From Rhodanobacteraceae bacterium (lineage in GTDB: Bacteria; Pseudomonadota; Gammaproteobacteria; Xanthomonadales; Rhodanobacteraceae): DNA of 64,000 nt. This document shows, one piece after another, positions 53,052 through 61,968 of this stretch (position 1 is the stretch's first letter; every line of letters starts with the position of its first letter). The translations under genes and the position numbers were made by a program. Location: NCBI GenBank assembly GCA_016790075.1, contig JAEUPP010000057.1, forward strand, positions 62,001 through 126,000, in the 5' to 3' direction. The notes beneath the pieces were generated by a model. The model was not told the DNA's origin and ran no database searches. It saw only the letters and a list, made by a program, of their open reading frames with translations.

Positions 53052-53627
53052 CTACAGCGGTGGCAGGAATACGCGCAAAGCACCACTCAGATGTTCGAGG
53101 GCCAGCATGGCCAGGCGCAGCGCGATCGAGGCGTAAAGCGGCGACAGGTCAAAATGCTCGAATTTCGGCGGCCAGTTGCGGAAGGGACGCAGCAGGGGTT
53201 CGGTGAGCCCAAACAGAATCTCGACTGCCGGATTGCGCCGGTCAGGTGAAAAAAAGCTGGCTATAGCGCTGAACAGGATGCCCCAGAATGCAATGCCGAG
53301 CAGGAAATACACGGTCGAGAACGTGCTGACGAGCAGCAGTTTTGGCGCACTGAGCGGATACCCGACCAGCAGAAACAATAATACGGACTGCAGCAGTGCA
53401 AGCAGCCACAGTACGAACAGCGCGGCGAGGCTGACCCGGCGCACGGCGGGCAGGAGCTGGCTCAGCGGGCCGACAACGGGGTTTGTGGTTTTGTAGATAA
53501 ATTGGCATAGCGGGTTGTTGAAGCGCACGCGCGTCAGCGGAAGCAGCAGGCGCAGTGCGAACAACAACATTACGAAGCTGAAAAGGATCTGGACCAGCAT
53601 CACGCCCGCATCGAGGAAAAAACCCAT
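53052..53627 (-). CDS. YggT-family membrane protein
   Basis: 191 residues, two YGGT units with four main helices (MLVQILFSFVMLLFALRLLL; SLAALFVLWLLALLQSVLLF; TVYFLLGIAFWGILFSAIAS and the C-terminal pair). NPLCQFIYKTTNPVVGPLSQ and GLTEPLLRPFRNW are the family loops. The role is unclear; family members are tied to osmotic tolerance and division-site membranes. GGGAGACTGAC precedes the ATG at 53627. The gene starts one base after the proC stop. Confidence 0.92.
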   Translation of the reverse strand: MGFFLDAGVMLVQILFSFVMLLFALRLLLPLTRVRFNNPLCQFIYKTTNPVVGPLSQLLPAVRRVSLAALFVLWLLALLQSVLLFLLVGYPLSAPKLLLVSTFSTVYFLLGIAFWGILFSAIASFFSPDRRNPAVEILFGLTEPLLRPFRNWPPKFEHFDLSPLYASIALRLAMLALEHLSGALRVFLPPL

Positions 53628-53628
53628 G

Positions 53629-54471
53629 TCAGTCTCCCGAGCGCGCTGCAAGTTCACGCCCGCGTTCGGTCGCGGCCGCGACCGCATCGGCGACGACCTC
53701 GCGCAGTCCGTGGGCGGCGAAGCGGTCCAGTGCGGCCTGTGTGGTGCCGCCCGGCGATGTCACGCGCTGCCGCAGTACGGCGGCCGTCTCGCCGTCTTCG
53801 CGCAGCATGCGTCCGGCGCCGAGTGCAGTCTGTGCAGCCAGCAGGCGTGCCGCGTCGCGCGGTAGCCCCTGTGCAACCGCCGCGTCTTCCAGTGCTTCGG
53901 CCAGCAGAAAGAAATAGGCCGGGCCTGAACCGGATAACGCGGTGACGATGTCCATTTGCGCCTCGTCGTCTATCCAGACCACGACGCCAGCGGCGGCGAG
54001 TATGGTCTGCGCCGCGCGGCGTTGCTCTGCTGTGGCGCGCGCATTCGCGCACAGGCCGCTGGCTCCGGCCCCGATCAAGGCGGGTGTATTTGGCATGCTG
54101 CGCACTACCGCGAGGTTGCCGCCGCACCAGTGGTCAAGTTGCTCCATGCGTATGCCCGCGGCAATGGATAGCAGCAACACGTGACCGCCTTGCATCACCG
54201 GGCGCAACGATTCGCAGACTGCCCGCATGACCTGTGGTTTGACCGCCAGCACGACGACGTCAGCACCGGCGGCGGCCGTGACGCCATCCGCATGTGCGGT
54301 GACTCCGAAATCGCGCACCAGCGCAGCGCGCAGCTCGGCATTGGGCTCGGCGACGGTGATGTGGTCTGGCGCCGTGCCCTGGCGCACGAGTCCACCGATC
54401 AGGCTGCGCGCCATATTGCCGCCACCAACAAAAGCGACACGCGGTAGCGAGGTGAGCGGAGCTTCGGACAT
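53629..54471 (-). CDS. proC: Pyrroline-5-carboxylate reductase
   Basis: 280 residues. Final step of proline synthesis. N-terminal NAD(P) loop RVAFVGGGNMARSLIGGLVR, VVLAVKPQVM, RSMPNTPALIGAG and the C-terminal LRQRVTSPGGTTQAALDRF. Two ATGs four codons apart are possible; I chose the inner one because GAAGG lies 5 bases ahead of it. It is separated from yggS by the dispersed repeat. Confidence 0.96.
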   Translation of the reverse strand: MSEAPLTSLPRVAFVGGGNMARSLIGGLVRQGTAPDHITVAEPNAELRAALVRDFGVTAHADGVTAAAGADVVVLAVKPQVMRAVCESLRPVMQGGHVLLLSIAAGIRMEQLDHWCGGNLAVVRSMPNTPALIGAGASGLCANARATAEQRRAAQTILAAAGVVVWIDDEAQMDIVTALSGSGPAYFFLLAEALEDAAVAQGLPRDAARLLAAQTALGAGRMLREDGETAAVLRQRVTSPGGTTQAALDRFAAHGLREVVADAVAAATERGRELAARSGD

Positions 54472-54566
54472 GGCAGCCTTCATCGGAATGGGAAAGGACT
54501 GAGCATAGCTGCGTCGCGGCGCCAGCTGAAACTGCCTGAGCGCCGCCCCTAGTCATCCTTTCTCAC

Positions 54567-54710
54567 ACCCGTTCGTAGCGCGGCCGCCGAGACGCCGTCC
54601 TGACGCGCGCCGCGAACTGAGTGACGGCGAAGGCGTAGCCGACGCTGCGTCAAGCTGGCACGAGGGAGCAGCGCGCGTCAGGGCGAGCGTATCGGCGGCC
54701 GCAGTAGAAG
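54567..54710. repeat. Dispersed palindromic intergenic element, copy B (inverted relative to copy A)
   Basis: This stretch is the reverse complement of 24643-24786: 138 of 144 positions match, no gaps. The outer sequence CTTTCTCACACCC on its left matches the outer arm of copy A only on one side. It lies between the 3' end of yggS and the 5' end of proC on the minus strand, so it separates genes that are usually close together. Confidence 0.8.
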
Positions 54711-54725
54711 TGGGGGAGAGGCGGG

Positions 54726-55400
54726 CTAGGAGCGCGCTCCGAACAAGGCCGAACCTATACGCACCAGGGTTGCGCCTTCAGCAATTGCGAGTTCGAAGTC
54801 CTCGCTCATGCCCATTGACAAGGTATCGAGGCCCGGGTGCTCGCGCTGAAGTGTTTCAAACAGCCCCCGCAGGCGCGCGAACGCGGCGCGGCGCAGGCCG
54901 AAGTCTGCATGGGGCGCCGGAATCGCCATCAGGCCTCGCAATTGCAGTCTGGGTTCGGCCGCGACTGCTCGAGCCAGTTCGCCTACCGCTTCAGGGCGGC
55001 AGCCGGACTTTGAAGTTTCGTCGTCAACGTTGACTTGTATCAGTACGTTCAGCGGTCCACGCGCCGCCGGCCGGAAACGCGCCAGCGGCGCGATCAGCTT
55101 GAGCCGGTCCAGGGTCTGCAGCCAGTCGAAGTGTTCGGCTGCTTCGCGGCACTTGTTCGACTGCAGCGGACCGATCAGATGCCACTCCAGTGCCAGATCG
55201 ACCAGTTCACGCTGCTTGGCCAGCGCTTCCTGCACGTAGTTTTCCCCGAAGCGGCGCTGACCTAGCGCGGCCAGCTCGCGTACGGCGGCGGCAGGCTTGG
55301 TCTTGCTGACCGCAAGCAGGGCTGCAGCACGTTTTTGCTGCGATGCGGCATGCGCGATCCGGGCACAGATCTCAGTAAAGGCAGTTTCCGAAGAACTCAT
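54726..55400 (-). CDS. yggS: YggS-family PLP homeostasis protein
   Basis: 224 residues, PLP-binding barrel like the N-terminal domain of alanine racemase. PLP Lys in LLAVSKTKPAAAV, then FGENYVQEALAK, WHLIGPLQSNK, VDDETSKSGC and SMGMSEDFELAIAEGATLVR. It regulates free PLP rather than catalysing racemisation. First gene of the yggS-proC-yggT-DUF4426 series, divergent from pilT. Confidence 0.95.
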   Translation of the reverse strand: MSSSETAFTEICARIAHAASQQKRAAALLAVSKTKPAAAVRELAALGQRRFGENYVQEALAKQRELVDLALEWHLIGPLQSNKCREAAEHFDWLQTLDRLKLIAPLARFRPAARGPLNVLIQVNVDDETSKSGCRPEAVGELARAVAAEPRLQLRGLMAIPAPHADFGLRRAAFARLRGLFETLQREHPGLDTLSMGMSEDFELAIAEGATLVRIGSALFGARS

Positions 55401-55650
55401 CTCAAGGGTGCACGCCAGCGGAAAATTGCCGAGCTATACTCGGGTGAAATTACGTTGAACAGCGGCGCCGACGGATTTGGTGGAACCGCCGGATAAGTCG
55501 GAATCTGGCTTCGGTTGTTGTAGCCCGTTCCGGGCAATGGGGTGGCCAGACGCAGGTCCTGCAAGCGTCTGGTTGCGTTGTAACGACTGACAGTAGGGTG
55601 CAAGAGCCTCGTCGCTGGCACTTGTTCGGACCTTCCTTAGGGGATTGCGC

Positions 55651-56688
55651 ATGGATATTGCCGAGCTTCTGGCGTTCTCAGTCAAGAATAAGGCCTCGGA
55701 CCTGCATCTGTCCGCGGGGTTGCCACCGATGATTCGTGTCGACGGTGACGTGCGCCGCATCAACATTCCCGCGCTGGATCACAAGCAGATCCACTCGCTG
55801 ATCTACGACATCATGTCGGACAAGCAGCGGCGCGACTACGAAGAGTTTCTCGAGGTCGACTTCTCGTTCGAGATTCCGGGGCTTGCACGTTTCCGTGTGA
55901 ACGCTTTCAACCAGAACCGGGGCGCCGGCGCGGTCTTTCGTACGATTCCGTCGGAAGTGCTGACGCTGGAGGATCTGGGCTGCCCGAAAGTGTTCAAGGA
56001 GCTTATCGCGCAGCCGCAGGGCCTGATCCTGGTGACCGGGCCTACCGGTTCGGGCAAGTCGACTACGCTGGCGGCGATGGTCGATCACGTCAACAAGAAC
56101 GAATATGCGCACATTCTCTCGGTCGAAGACCCTATCGAGTTCGTGCACACCTCGCAGAAGTGCCTGATCAATCAGCGCGAAGTGCATCGCGACACGCATG
56201 GTTTCAATGAAGCGCTGCGCTCAGCCCTGCGCGAAGACCCGGATTACATCCTGGTCGGTGAGTTGCGCGACCTCGAAACCATACGGCTTGCGCTGACCGC
56301 AGCGGAAACCGGCCATCTCGTGTTCGCTACCCTGCATACCTCTTCGGCGGCCAAGACGGTCGACCGCATCATCGACGTGTTCCCGGCCGGCGAAAAGCCA
56401 ATGGTGCGTTCCATGCTGTCGGAGTCGCTGCGCGCGGTGATTTCGCAGTCCTTGCTGAAGAAGGTGGGCGGCGGTCGCATCGCCGCGCATGAAATCATGG
56501 TGGGCATCCCTGCAATCCGTAACCTGATCCGCGAGGACAAGGTCGCGCAGATGTATTCGTCGATCCAGACGGGTGCCCAGTACGGTATGCAGACGCTGGA
56601 CCAGTGTCTGCTCGATCTCGTCAAACGTGGACTGGTTACGCGACCGCAGGCGGCCAGTTATGCGAAGAACAAGGAGATCTTCAAGTAA
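55651..56688 (+). CDS. pilT: Type IV pilus retraction ATPase PilT
   Basis: 345 residues. Start MDIAELLAFSVKNKASDLHL, Walker A GPTGSGKSTT, Asp box VEDPIEFVH, Walker B region YILVGELRDLET and the His box TGHLVFATLHTSSA. The C-terminal AIRNLIREDK motif (AIRNLIRE) needed for retraction is intact. AGGGG lies 8 bases before the ATG at 55651. It powers pilus retraction in twitching motility, with pilU downstream. Confidence 0.98.
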   Translation: MDIAELLAFSVKNKASDLHLSAGLPPMIRVDGDVRRINIPALDHKQIHSLIYDIMSDKQRRDYEEFLEVDFSFEIPGLARFRVNAFNQNRGAGAVFRTIPSEVLTLEDLGCPKVFKELIAQPQGLILVTGPTGSGKSTTLAAMVDHVNKNEYAHILSVEDPIEFVHTSQKCLINQREVHRDTHGFNEALRSALREDPDYILVGELRDLETIRLALTAAETGHLVFATLHTSSAAKTVDRIIDVFPAGEKPMVRSMLSESLRAVISQSLLKKVGGGRIAAHEIMVGIPAIRNLIREDKVAQMYSSIQTGAQYGMQTLDQCLLDLVKRGLVTRPQAASYAKNKEIFK

Positions 56689-56829
56689 CTCCTTGCTGGC
56701 TGGTGCCCGCCGGCCTGCAATGGGTATGAGGATTTCCCGTAACGCATCGGCGCAGGTGTCGTCGGTCAGACAGGGCGCAGCACAGGCGATGGCCCGAGAC
56801 CGGACGCCCCGAGGCAATTGGAGCAGGCA

Positions 56830-57957
56830 ATGAGTAGCGTAGATTTCACCTCGTTTCTGAAGTTGATGGTGCACAAGAAGGCCTCCGACTTGTTCATCAC
56901 GGCGGGCGTGCCGCCTTCAATGAAGGTGCATGGCCGCATCAGCCCCATCACCCAGAATCCGCTGACGCCGCAGCAGTCGCGCGACATGGTGCTCAATGTC
57001 ATGACGCCGTCGCAGCGCGAGGAATTCGAGAAAACGCATGAGTGCCAGTTCGCGATCAGCGTGACGGGCGTCGGCCGCTTTCGTGTGTCCTGCTTTTATC
57101 AGCGCAACTGCGTCGGCATGGTCTTGCGCCGTATCGAGACCAAGATTCCGACAGTTGACGAACTCGCGCTGCCGGCGGTCATCAAGACACTGGCGATGAC
57201 CAAACGCGGCATCATTATCTTCGTCGGTGCAACAGGTACCGGTAAGTCGACGTCACTTGCTGCCATGGTCGGCTATCGCAATCTGAACTCGACCGGTCAC
57301 ATCATCACGATCGAGGATCCGATCGAATACGTGCACAAGCACGAAGGCTGCATCATCACCCAGCGTGAACTTGGCATCGATACCGATTCCTGGGAAAACG
57401 CACTGAAGAACACGTTGCGTCAGGCGCCCGACGTGATCCTCATCGGCGAAGTGCGCACCCGTGAAACCATGGAGCATGCGATCAATTTCTCCGAAACGGG
57501 CCACCTCTGTCTGTGTACCCTGCACGCGAACAACGCCAACCAGGCACTGGACCGCATCGTTCACTTCTTCAGTGAAGACCGGCGCGAACAGCTGTTCATG
57601 GATCTGTCGCTGAATCTCAAGGGCATAGTCGCGCAGCAGCTGATTCCGACACCCGACGGCAAGGCGCGCCGCGTGGCGATGGAGATCATGCTCGGCACGC
57701 CGCTGGTGCAGGACTACATCCGCAAGGGCGAAGTCCACAAGCTCAAGGACGTGATGAAGGAGTCGACCAATCTCGGTATGCGCACGTTCGACCAGAGTCT
57801 GTTCGAGCTCTACCAGGCGGGCGAGATCAGCTACGAGGATGCGCTGCGTCATGCGGACTCGGCCAACGAAGTCCGGCTGCGCATCAAGCTTGCCCAGGGC
57901 GGCGATGCGCACACCTTGAGTCAAGGGCTTGACGGTGTCGAGCTCATGGAAAGCTGA
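56830..57957 (+). CDS. pilU: PilU, PilT-like accessory retraction ATPase
   Basis: 375 residues. VDFTSFLKLMVHKKASDLFI at the start, Walker A GATGTGKSTS, IEDPIEYVHKHEGCIITQRE, Walker B VILIGEVRTRETM and TGHLCLCTLHANNANQ. Lacks the AIRNLIRE motif of PilT (here LVQDYIRKGEVHKL), as usual for PilU. The start at 56830 has GGAG six bases upstream. PilU assists PilT under load. It is separated from pilT by 141 bases. Confidence 0.97.
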   Translation: MSSVDFTSFLKLMVHKKASDLFITAGVPPSMKVHGRISPITQNPLTPQQSRDMVLNVMTPSQREEFEKTHECQFAISVTGVGRFRVSCFYQRNCVGMVLRRIETKIPTVDELALPAVIKTLAMTKRGIIIFVGATGTGKSTSLAAMVGYRNLNSTGHIITIEDPIEYVHKHEGCIITQRELGIDTDSWENALKNTLRQAPDVILIGEVRTRETMEHAINFSETGHLCLCTLHANNANQALDRIVHFFSEDRREQLFMDLSLNLKGIVAQQLIPTPDGKARRVAMEIMLGTPLVQDYIRKGEVHKLKDVMKESTNLGMRTFDQSLFELYQAGEISYEDALRHADSANEVRLRIKLAQGGDAHTLSQGLDGVELMES

Positions 57958-58009
57958 GGATTCGCCTGGTTTCGGCGTAGCTGGCCGAGACCTGTTCGTC
58001 ATTCGCCGG

Positions 58010-58095
58010 CCGCAGCGAGCGTGGGCTCGCTGCGGTGCAGGTTTGAATGTGTACGCAGACGGGCTCGCGCGGGCCGGCACTCAAGGTGCCGGCCC
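58010..58095. terminator. Two strong hairpins between convergent genes
   Basis: 58010-58035 is an 11-bp perfect stem (CCGCAGCGAGC, loop GTGG, GCTCGCTGCGG). 58071-58095 is a 10-bp perfect stem (GGGCCGGCAC, loop TCAAG, GTGCCGGCCC). They lie between pilU and the convergent lipoprotein gene. Neither has a T-run, so they may act as transcript-end barriers from both sides. Confidence 0.5.
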
Positions 58096-58103
58096 GCCGG
58101 GAT

Positions 58104-59780
58104 TCATCGCGTAACGACAGTTTCCAGCAGCGAAATACCGTCCTGCTTTGCGGTCAGCGTGAACTCGGCGTGATCGATGTATTTCTCGTAGAGCTTGAAC
58201 AGCTGCTTTTGCGTGTCGTAGTCGGCGCGTTGTTCCTCGGGAAGCATCTGCGCTGTCATATCGAACACGCTGCCGAGGCGGGCATACATGGCGCCGGCAA
58301 AGTACGCGCGCATAAATACGGGTTCGTTGGCTGCTGGGGCGCTCAGGAATGCGCTCAAGGTCGCCTCCTCCCCGGCGCCGGCCGACACAGCGAGCGCGCG
58401 ATCGTTCATGGCGAAGAACAGAGGGGGCACGGGCGGAGGTGCGACGCCGGGTGGCAGGGCAATCGGCTTGCCATCTGCAGTCAGCTTCAGGTCCTTGAGG
58501 CCTGGCAATGCGAGCTGGGCCATGGCGACGGCTCCGGCAGGGTTATTGAGGGCGATGACGGCCTTGCCACCGATTTCCGGCGTGGTTATGCCGGCGGCAA
58601 AATCCAGCTTGCTCAGGGTCAGGCGCAGTCCATCCAGGTCACTGGCCGGCGGCGGTATCGTCGTGTCGAGGCTTTGCTTGAGTTTGGCGAAGCTCTCATT
58701 CAGCTCGGCAAGGTCGGCGCAGGCATAGGGCTGATCAACCACTGCTTTGGCCTGCTTGAACCAGAACGCCTTTTGTTTGAGCACTGGCAGCGAAAGCGAG
58801 AAATCAACCAGGCCTTCTAACTTGGCGCCCGTTCCGGGGGCCGCCGTGAGGCTGGCCGCAAATTCCTTGGCCAGGGCTGGTTCCATTTCCAGCTGGGCAT
58901 GAATGGTCATGCGCTTGGCGGCTAGCTCCGTATAGCCTAGGACCATGCGTGGAAATTTCGCCGCAATCGAGCGTGCCTCCGCCTTGCAGGTCGGGTCCAT
59001 CGCCGGCAGTTCCTTGCCGAACACGGCGTTGGAGATTTCGCGCCGCAGCGGGTCATTCGCATCGCCGAGAAAGTCCGTGAGGCGCAACACGTCAACATAG
59101 CCCGAGCTGTAAGGGGTATAGCCGTAGCGCTTGTTCAGAGTCGCTAGGTTTTGGATGTCAAAAGCCTTGGCCGGCCGCGTAATGCCCAGCAATTGCCGGC
59201 GCACGTCGTCGCTGACCGCCGTTGGGGCTGCGCTGAGCACGAGCTGGTTGTCGATGATCGCTATGAGAAACTGCACTTTTTCGATCGTGATCGCCCAGTA
59301 GTCGAGTTCGCCGAGCTTGGCCTTGGGCAACTGGGCACCGGCCTTGGTTTCCACGCGCGTGATCGCCGCGCGTAGCGCGTTCGGGTCGGCAAGTTGTATG
59401 CGCGCGACGGGCAGGACGCCGACGCCGAACAACGCGGCGTGCGTAGATCCCTTGATACCCAACTGCTCCGTTGTGCCCGCATTGACGTGGGTCGATACTT
59501 CCTCAAGCACAGCACGCGCCGCCTTGACAGCGGCGGCATCCTTTTCTGGCGCTTTGTCGAGCATGCGTTGGTACATGCTCAGCGACAGCGGCCAGGACTC
59601 ACGCGTCAGCTGCGACCATTGATCCACCACCGGCTGCGGAATGGGTTCAAGATTGGCGAACAGGTACGGCGTATCCGCGGGGACAAAAGCCAGCGGTGAA
59701 TCGCTGGCAGGTTGCTTGCTGCAGGCGGCGAGCGTCAGCAACAGGACAAGTGGGACGGTGCGGCGAGCGTAGGCGTACAT
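58104..59780 (-). CDS. Large hypothetical lipoprotein
   Basis: 558 residues, family not firmly recognised. Lipobox LLTLAAC with Cys20 after the signal MYAYARRTVPLVLLL. The mature protein begins DSPLAFVPADTPYLFANLEP, a pattern seen in DUF3352-like proteins of unknown function; the rest alternates strands and helices with no catalytic motif. GGGAAAACG before the ATG at 59780 supports the start. It is the only gene between pilU and pyrB, transcribed with pyrB's strand. Confidence 0.75.
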   Translation of the reverse strand: MYAYARRTVPLVLLLTLAACSKQPASDSPLAFVPADTPYLFANLEPIPQPVVDQWSQLTRESWPLSLSMYQRMLDKAPEKDAAAVKAARAVLEEVSTHVNAGTTEQLGIKGSTHAALFGVGVLPVARIQLADPNALRAAITRVETKAGAQLPKAKLGELDYWAITIEKVQFLIAIIDNQLVLSAAPTAVSDDVRRQLLGITRPAKAFDIQNLATLNKRYGYTPYSSGYVDVLRLTDFLGDANDPLRREISNAVFGKELPAMDPTCKAEARSIAAKFPRMVLGYTELAAKRMTIHAQLEMEPALAKEFAASLTAAPGTGAKLEGLVDFSLSLPVLKQKAFWFKQAKAVVDQPYACADLAELNESFAKLKQSLDTTIPPPASDLDGLRLTLSKLDFAAGITTPEIGGKAVIALNNPAGAVAMAQLALPGLKDLKLTADGKPIALPPGVAPPPVPPLFFAMNDRALAVSAGAGEEATLSAFLSAPAANEPVFMRAYFAGAMYARLGSVFDMTAQMLPEEQRADYDTQKQLFKLYEKYIDHAEFTLTAKQDGISLLETVVTR

Positions 59781-59876
59781 AACGTTTTCCCAGGGTTGGC
59801 ACACAATGCGGACGTGACGGTCCGGTCGCACAGCAGAAGTCCAATACGGCGCGATAACCAGTCGTGGCGGTGTAGG

Positions 59877-60827
59877 TCAACTATCGAGCAGTTCTGCCAG
59901 CACGGCCATGCGCACGAATACACCATTGCTGACTTGTTCCAGAATGCACGATTGCGAACCGTCTGCCACGGCCGAGGCGATTTCCACTTCACGATTGATC
60001 GGCCCCGGGTGCATGACCAGGCAGTCGGGGCGGGCCAGGCGCAGACGGCGCGCGTCAAGACCATAGCGCGCGTAGTACGCCTGCTCCGACGGCACAAAGG
60101 CCTGCTCCATGCGTTCTTTTTGCAGGCGCAGCATGATCACCACGTCAATGCCGGCCAGTGCCGTGTCGAAATCCTCGACGATCTCGCAGCCGGGCAACTC
60201 GGCCTGCGACGGCAGCAGGTTGGCCGGCGCGCAGACGCGCAAGGTGCCGACACCGAGCGCACGCAGCGCGTGGATATCCGAACGGGCGACGCGCGAATGC
60301 AGTATGTCACCGCAGATCAATACACGCAGGGCACTGAAGTCCGGGCGGTGCCGCCGTATCGTGTATACGTCCAGCAATCCCTGCGTCGGGTGGGCATTGT
60401 TGCCGTCACCTGCGTTGATCACGCTGGCTGTCCCGCGCACATGGCGTGCAAGGAATTCCGCGGTTCCGTTTTCCTTGTGGCGCACGACGAAAGCGTCGCA
60501 ATGCATGGCTTCAAGCGTGTGCAAGGTGTCGACGAGGCTTTCGCCCTTGGCCGTCGACGAACTCGCGATGTCGAAGTTGATGACATCGGCACCGAGGCGC
60601 TTGGCGGCGAGATCAAAAGAGGTACGCGTGCGCGTGGAGTTTTCAAAGAACAGATTGATGACAGTCCGACCCTGCAGCAGGTCGAGCTTGTGGTGCCGGG
60701 CTAACCATTCTTCGCGCAGCGCATCAGCGCGGTCCAGCAATCGTACGACCTGGGCCGTGCTCAGGGCGTCGAGGCTGATGAGGTGGCGCGGCCGGCGCGG
60801 CGTTTCGGGTTGGTCGGAAGACGTCAT
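59877..60827 (-). CDS. pyrB: Aspartate carbamoyltransferase catalytic subunit
   Basis: 316 residues. Carbamoyl-phosphate loop FFENSTRTRTSFDLAA, then ASSSTAKGESLVDTL, GDGNNAHPTQGLLDVY and MHPGPINREVEI. The C-terminal gene of the algH-ruvX-pyrB run; its ATG overlaps the ruvX stop (ATGA). No pyrI or pyrC-like partner follows. Confidence 0.97.
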   Translation of the reverse strand: MTSSDQPETPRRPRHLISLDALSTAQVVRLLDRADALREEWLARHHKLDLLQGRTVINLFFENSTRTRTSFDLAAKRLGADVINFDIASSSTAKGESLVDTLHTLEAMHCDAFVVRHKENGTAEFLARHVRGTASVINAGDGNNAHPTQGLLDVYTIRRHRPDFSALRVLICGDILHSRVARSDIHALRALGVGTLRVCAPANLLPSQAELPGCEIVEDFDTALAGIDVVIMLRLQKERMEQAFVPSEQAYYARYGLDARRLRLARPDCLVMHPGPINREVEIASAVADGSQSCILEQVSNGVFVRMAVLAELLDS

Positions 60828-61270
60828 GTGGGATAGGCGAGCCAGGTTTCGGTTATTACTTCAGCCGCCACCGCATCGATGTCAGCTGCATGTTTCTTCT
60901 TTGCGACGCCGGCGGCGCGCCGCTGGGCGAAGCGGCGCGCCGCTTCGATCGAGCTGCGGCGCTCATCGACGAGGTGTAGCGGTAGTGTGTAACGCTTGAT
61001 CAGCGCAGCTGCGAACGCACGTGCGCCGCGGCTCGCGGATTGTTCCTGGCCATCGAGCGTCAGCGGCAGCCCGACCAGCAGCACCTCGGGTTGCCAATCG
61101 CGAATCCATTGCTCGATGCGCTCCCAGTCGGGGCCACTACTACCGTTCGTGGCAACGCCTAGCGGTCGCGCTGTGCCGGTTAGGCGATTGCCCAGTGCGA
61201 CGCCGATATGACGGCTGCCGTAATCGAATCCCAGCACGTTCACGCTTGCCGTCCGTACGCGTAGCGACAC
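60824..61270 (-). CDS. ruvX: RuvX (YqgF) putative Holliday-junction / pre-16S rRNA nuclease
   Basis: 148 residues, RNase-H-like fold: VLGFDYGSRHIGVALGNRL with the first Asp, VLLVGLPLTLDGQEQ, HLVDERRSS with the Glu, and the C-terminal HAADIDAVAAEVI with the last Asp. YqgF matures the 16S 5' end. The first GTG (61270) has no clear ribosome binding site, and a start nine codons later (GTGAACGTGCTGGG) is possible. Confidence 0.93.
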   Translation of the reverse strand: MSLRVRTASVNVLGFDYGSRHIGVALGNRLTGTARPLGVATNGSSGPDWERIEQWIRDWQPEVLLVGLPLTLDGQEQSASRGARAFAAALIKRYTLPLHLVDERRSSIEAARRFAQRRAAGVAKKKHAADIDAVAAEVITETWLAYPT

Positions 61271-61273
61271 ACG

Positions 61274-61840
61274 CTAGGCATGACCGGCGTAGTCCGTCAG
61301 CTGCGCCATGCTGCTGACTCCCAGCAACGCCGCAGCGGCGCCCCAGCGCTCGCTCAGAGGTGTTTCAAACAGCAATTGCTCGTGCACCGAGGCCGTGAGC
61401 CAGGCGTTGTCGAGCAGCTCCTGTTCGAGTTGACCGGGGCTCCAGCCGGCGTAGCCGAGCGCGACGACTGCGTGGCTCGGGCCTTCGCCCGCGGCCATCG
61501 CAATCAGGATGTCGCGCGACGTGGTTACTGAAATGCGCTCGGAAATGCGGAACGAGGATTCCCAGTGGCCACAGGGCGCGTGCAACACGAAGCCGCGTTC
61601 CGGTTGTACGGGTCCACCGATCAGGACGGGAGCGTCATTGACCTCGCCGATAGTGGACGAAAGGTTCATCTGGGCGAGCACGTCACCAAGGCGGTATTCC
61701 GATAGCCGGTTGACGAGCAAACCCATTGCGCCGTCTTCGTTATGCTGGCAGACGAAGGCAACGCCTCGGGCAAAATTCGGATCGCGCATCGCCGGCATCG
61801 CGATGAGCAGCTGATTGGACAGCGAGGCGAGGGAGCTCAT
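61274..61840 (-). CDS. algH: AlgH/YqgE family protein
   Basis: 188 residues. Start SSLASLSNQLLIAMPAMRDP, then FARGVAFVCQHNEDGAMGLL with VNRLSEYRLGDVL, VLIGGPVQPERGFVLH and GYAGWSPGQLEQELLDNAW are the family blocks. Its biochemical role is not known; the name comes from alginate regulation in Pseudomonas. Lies 3 bases from ruvX. Confidence 0.95.
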   Translation of the reverse strand: MSSLASLSNQLLIAMPAMRDPNFARGVAFVCQHNEDGAMGLLVNRLSEYRLGDVLAQMNLSSTIGEVNDAPVLIGGPVQPERGFVLHAPCGHWESSFRISERISVTTSRDILIAMAAGEGPSHAVVALGYAGWSPGQLEQELLDNAWLTASVHEQLLFETPLSERWGAAAALLGVSSMAQLTDYAGHA

Positions 61841-61968
61841 GGCGGGATTGTAACGGGATTCTCCGGCACGGTTTCGCCGCAGTGCCTGTTATTGCGAAGC
61901 CGCATCCGGTGTTGCGGCAAGCCTGGCGACTCCCGGTGGATCGACGCAACCCGGGCTCGAACACCGGG

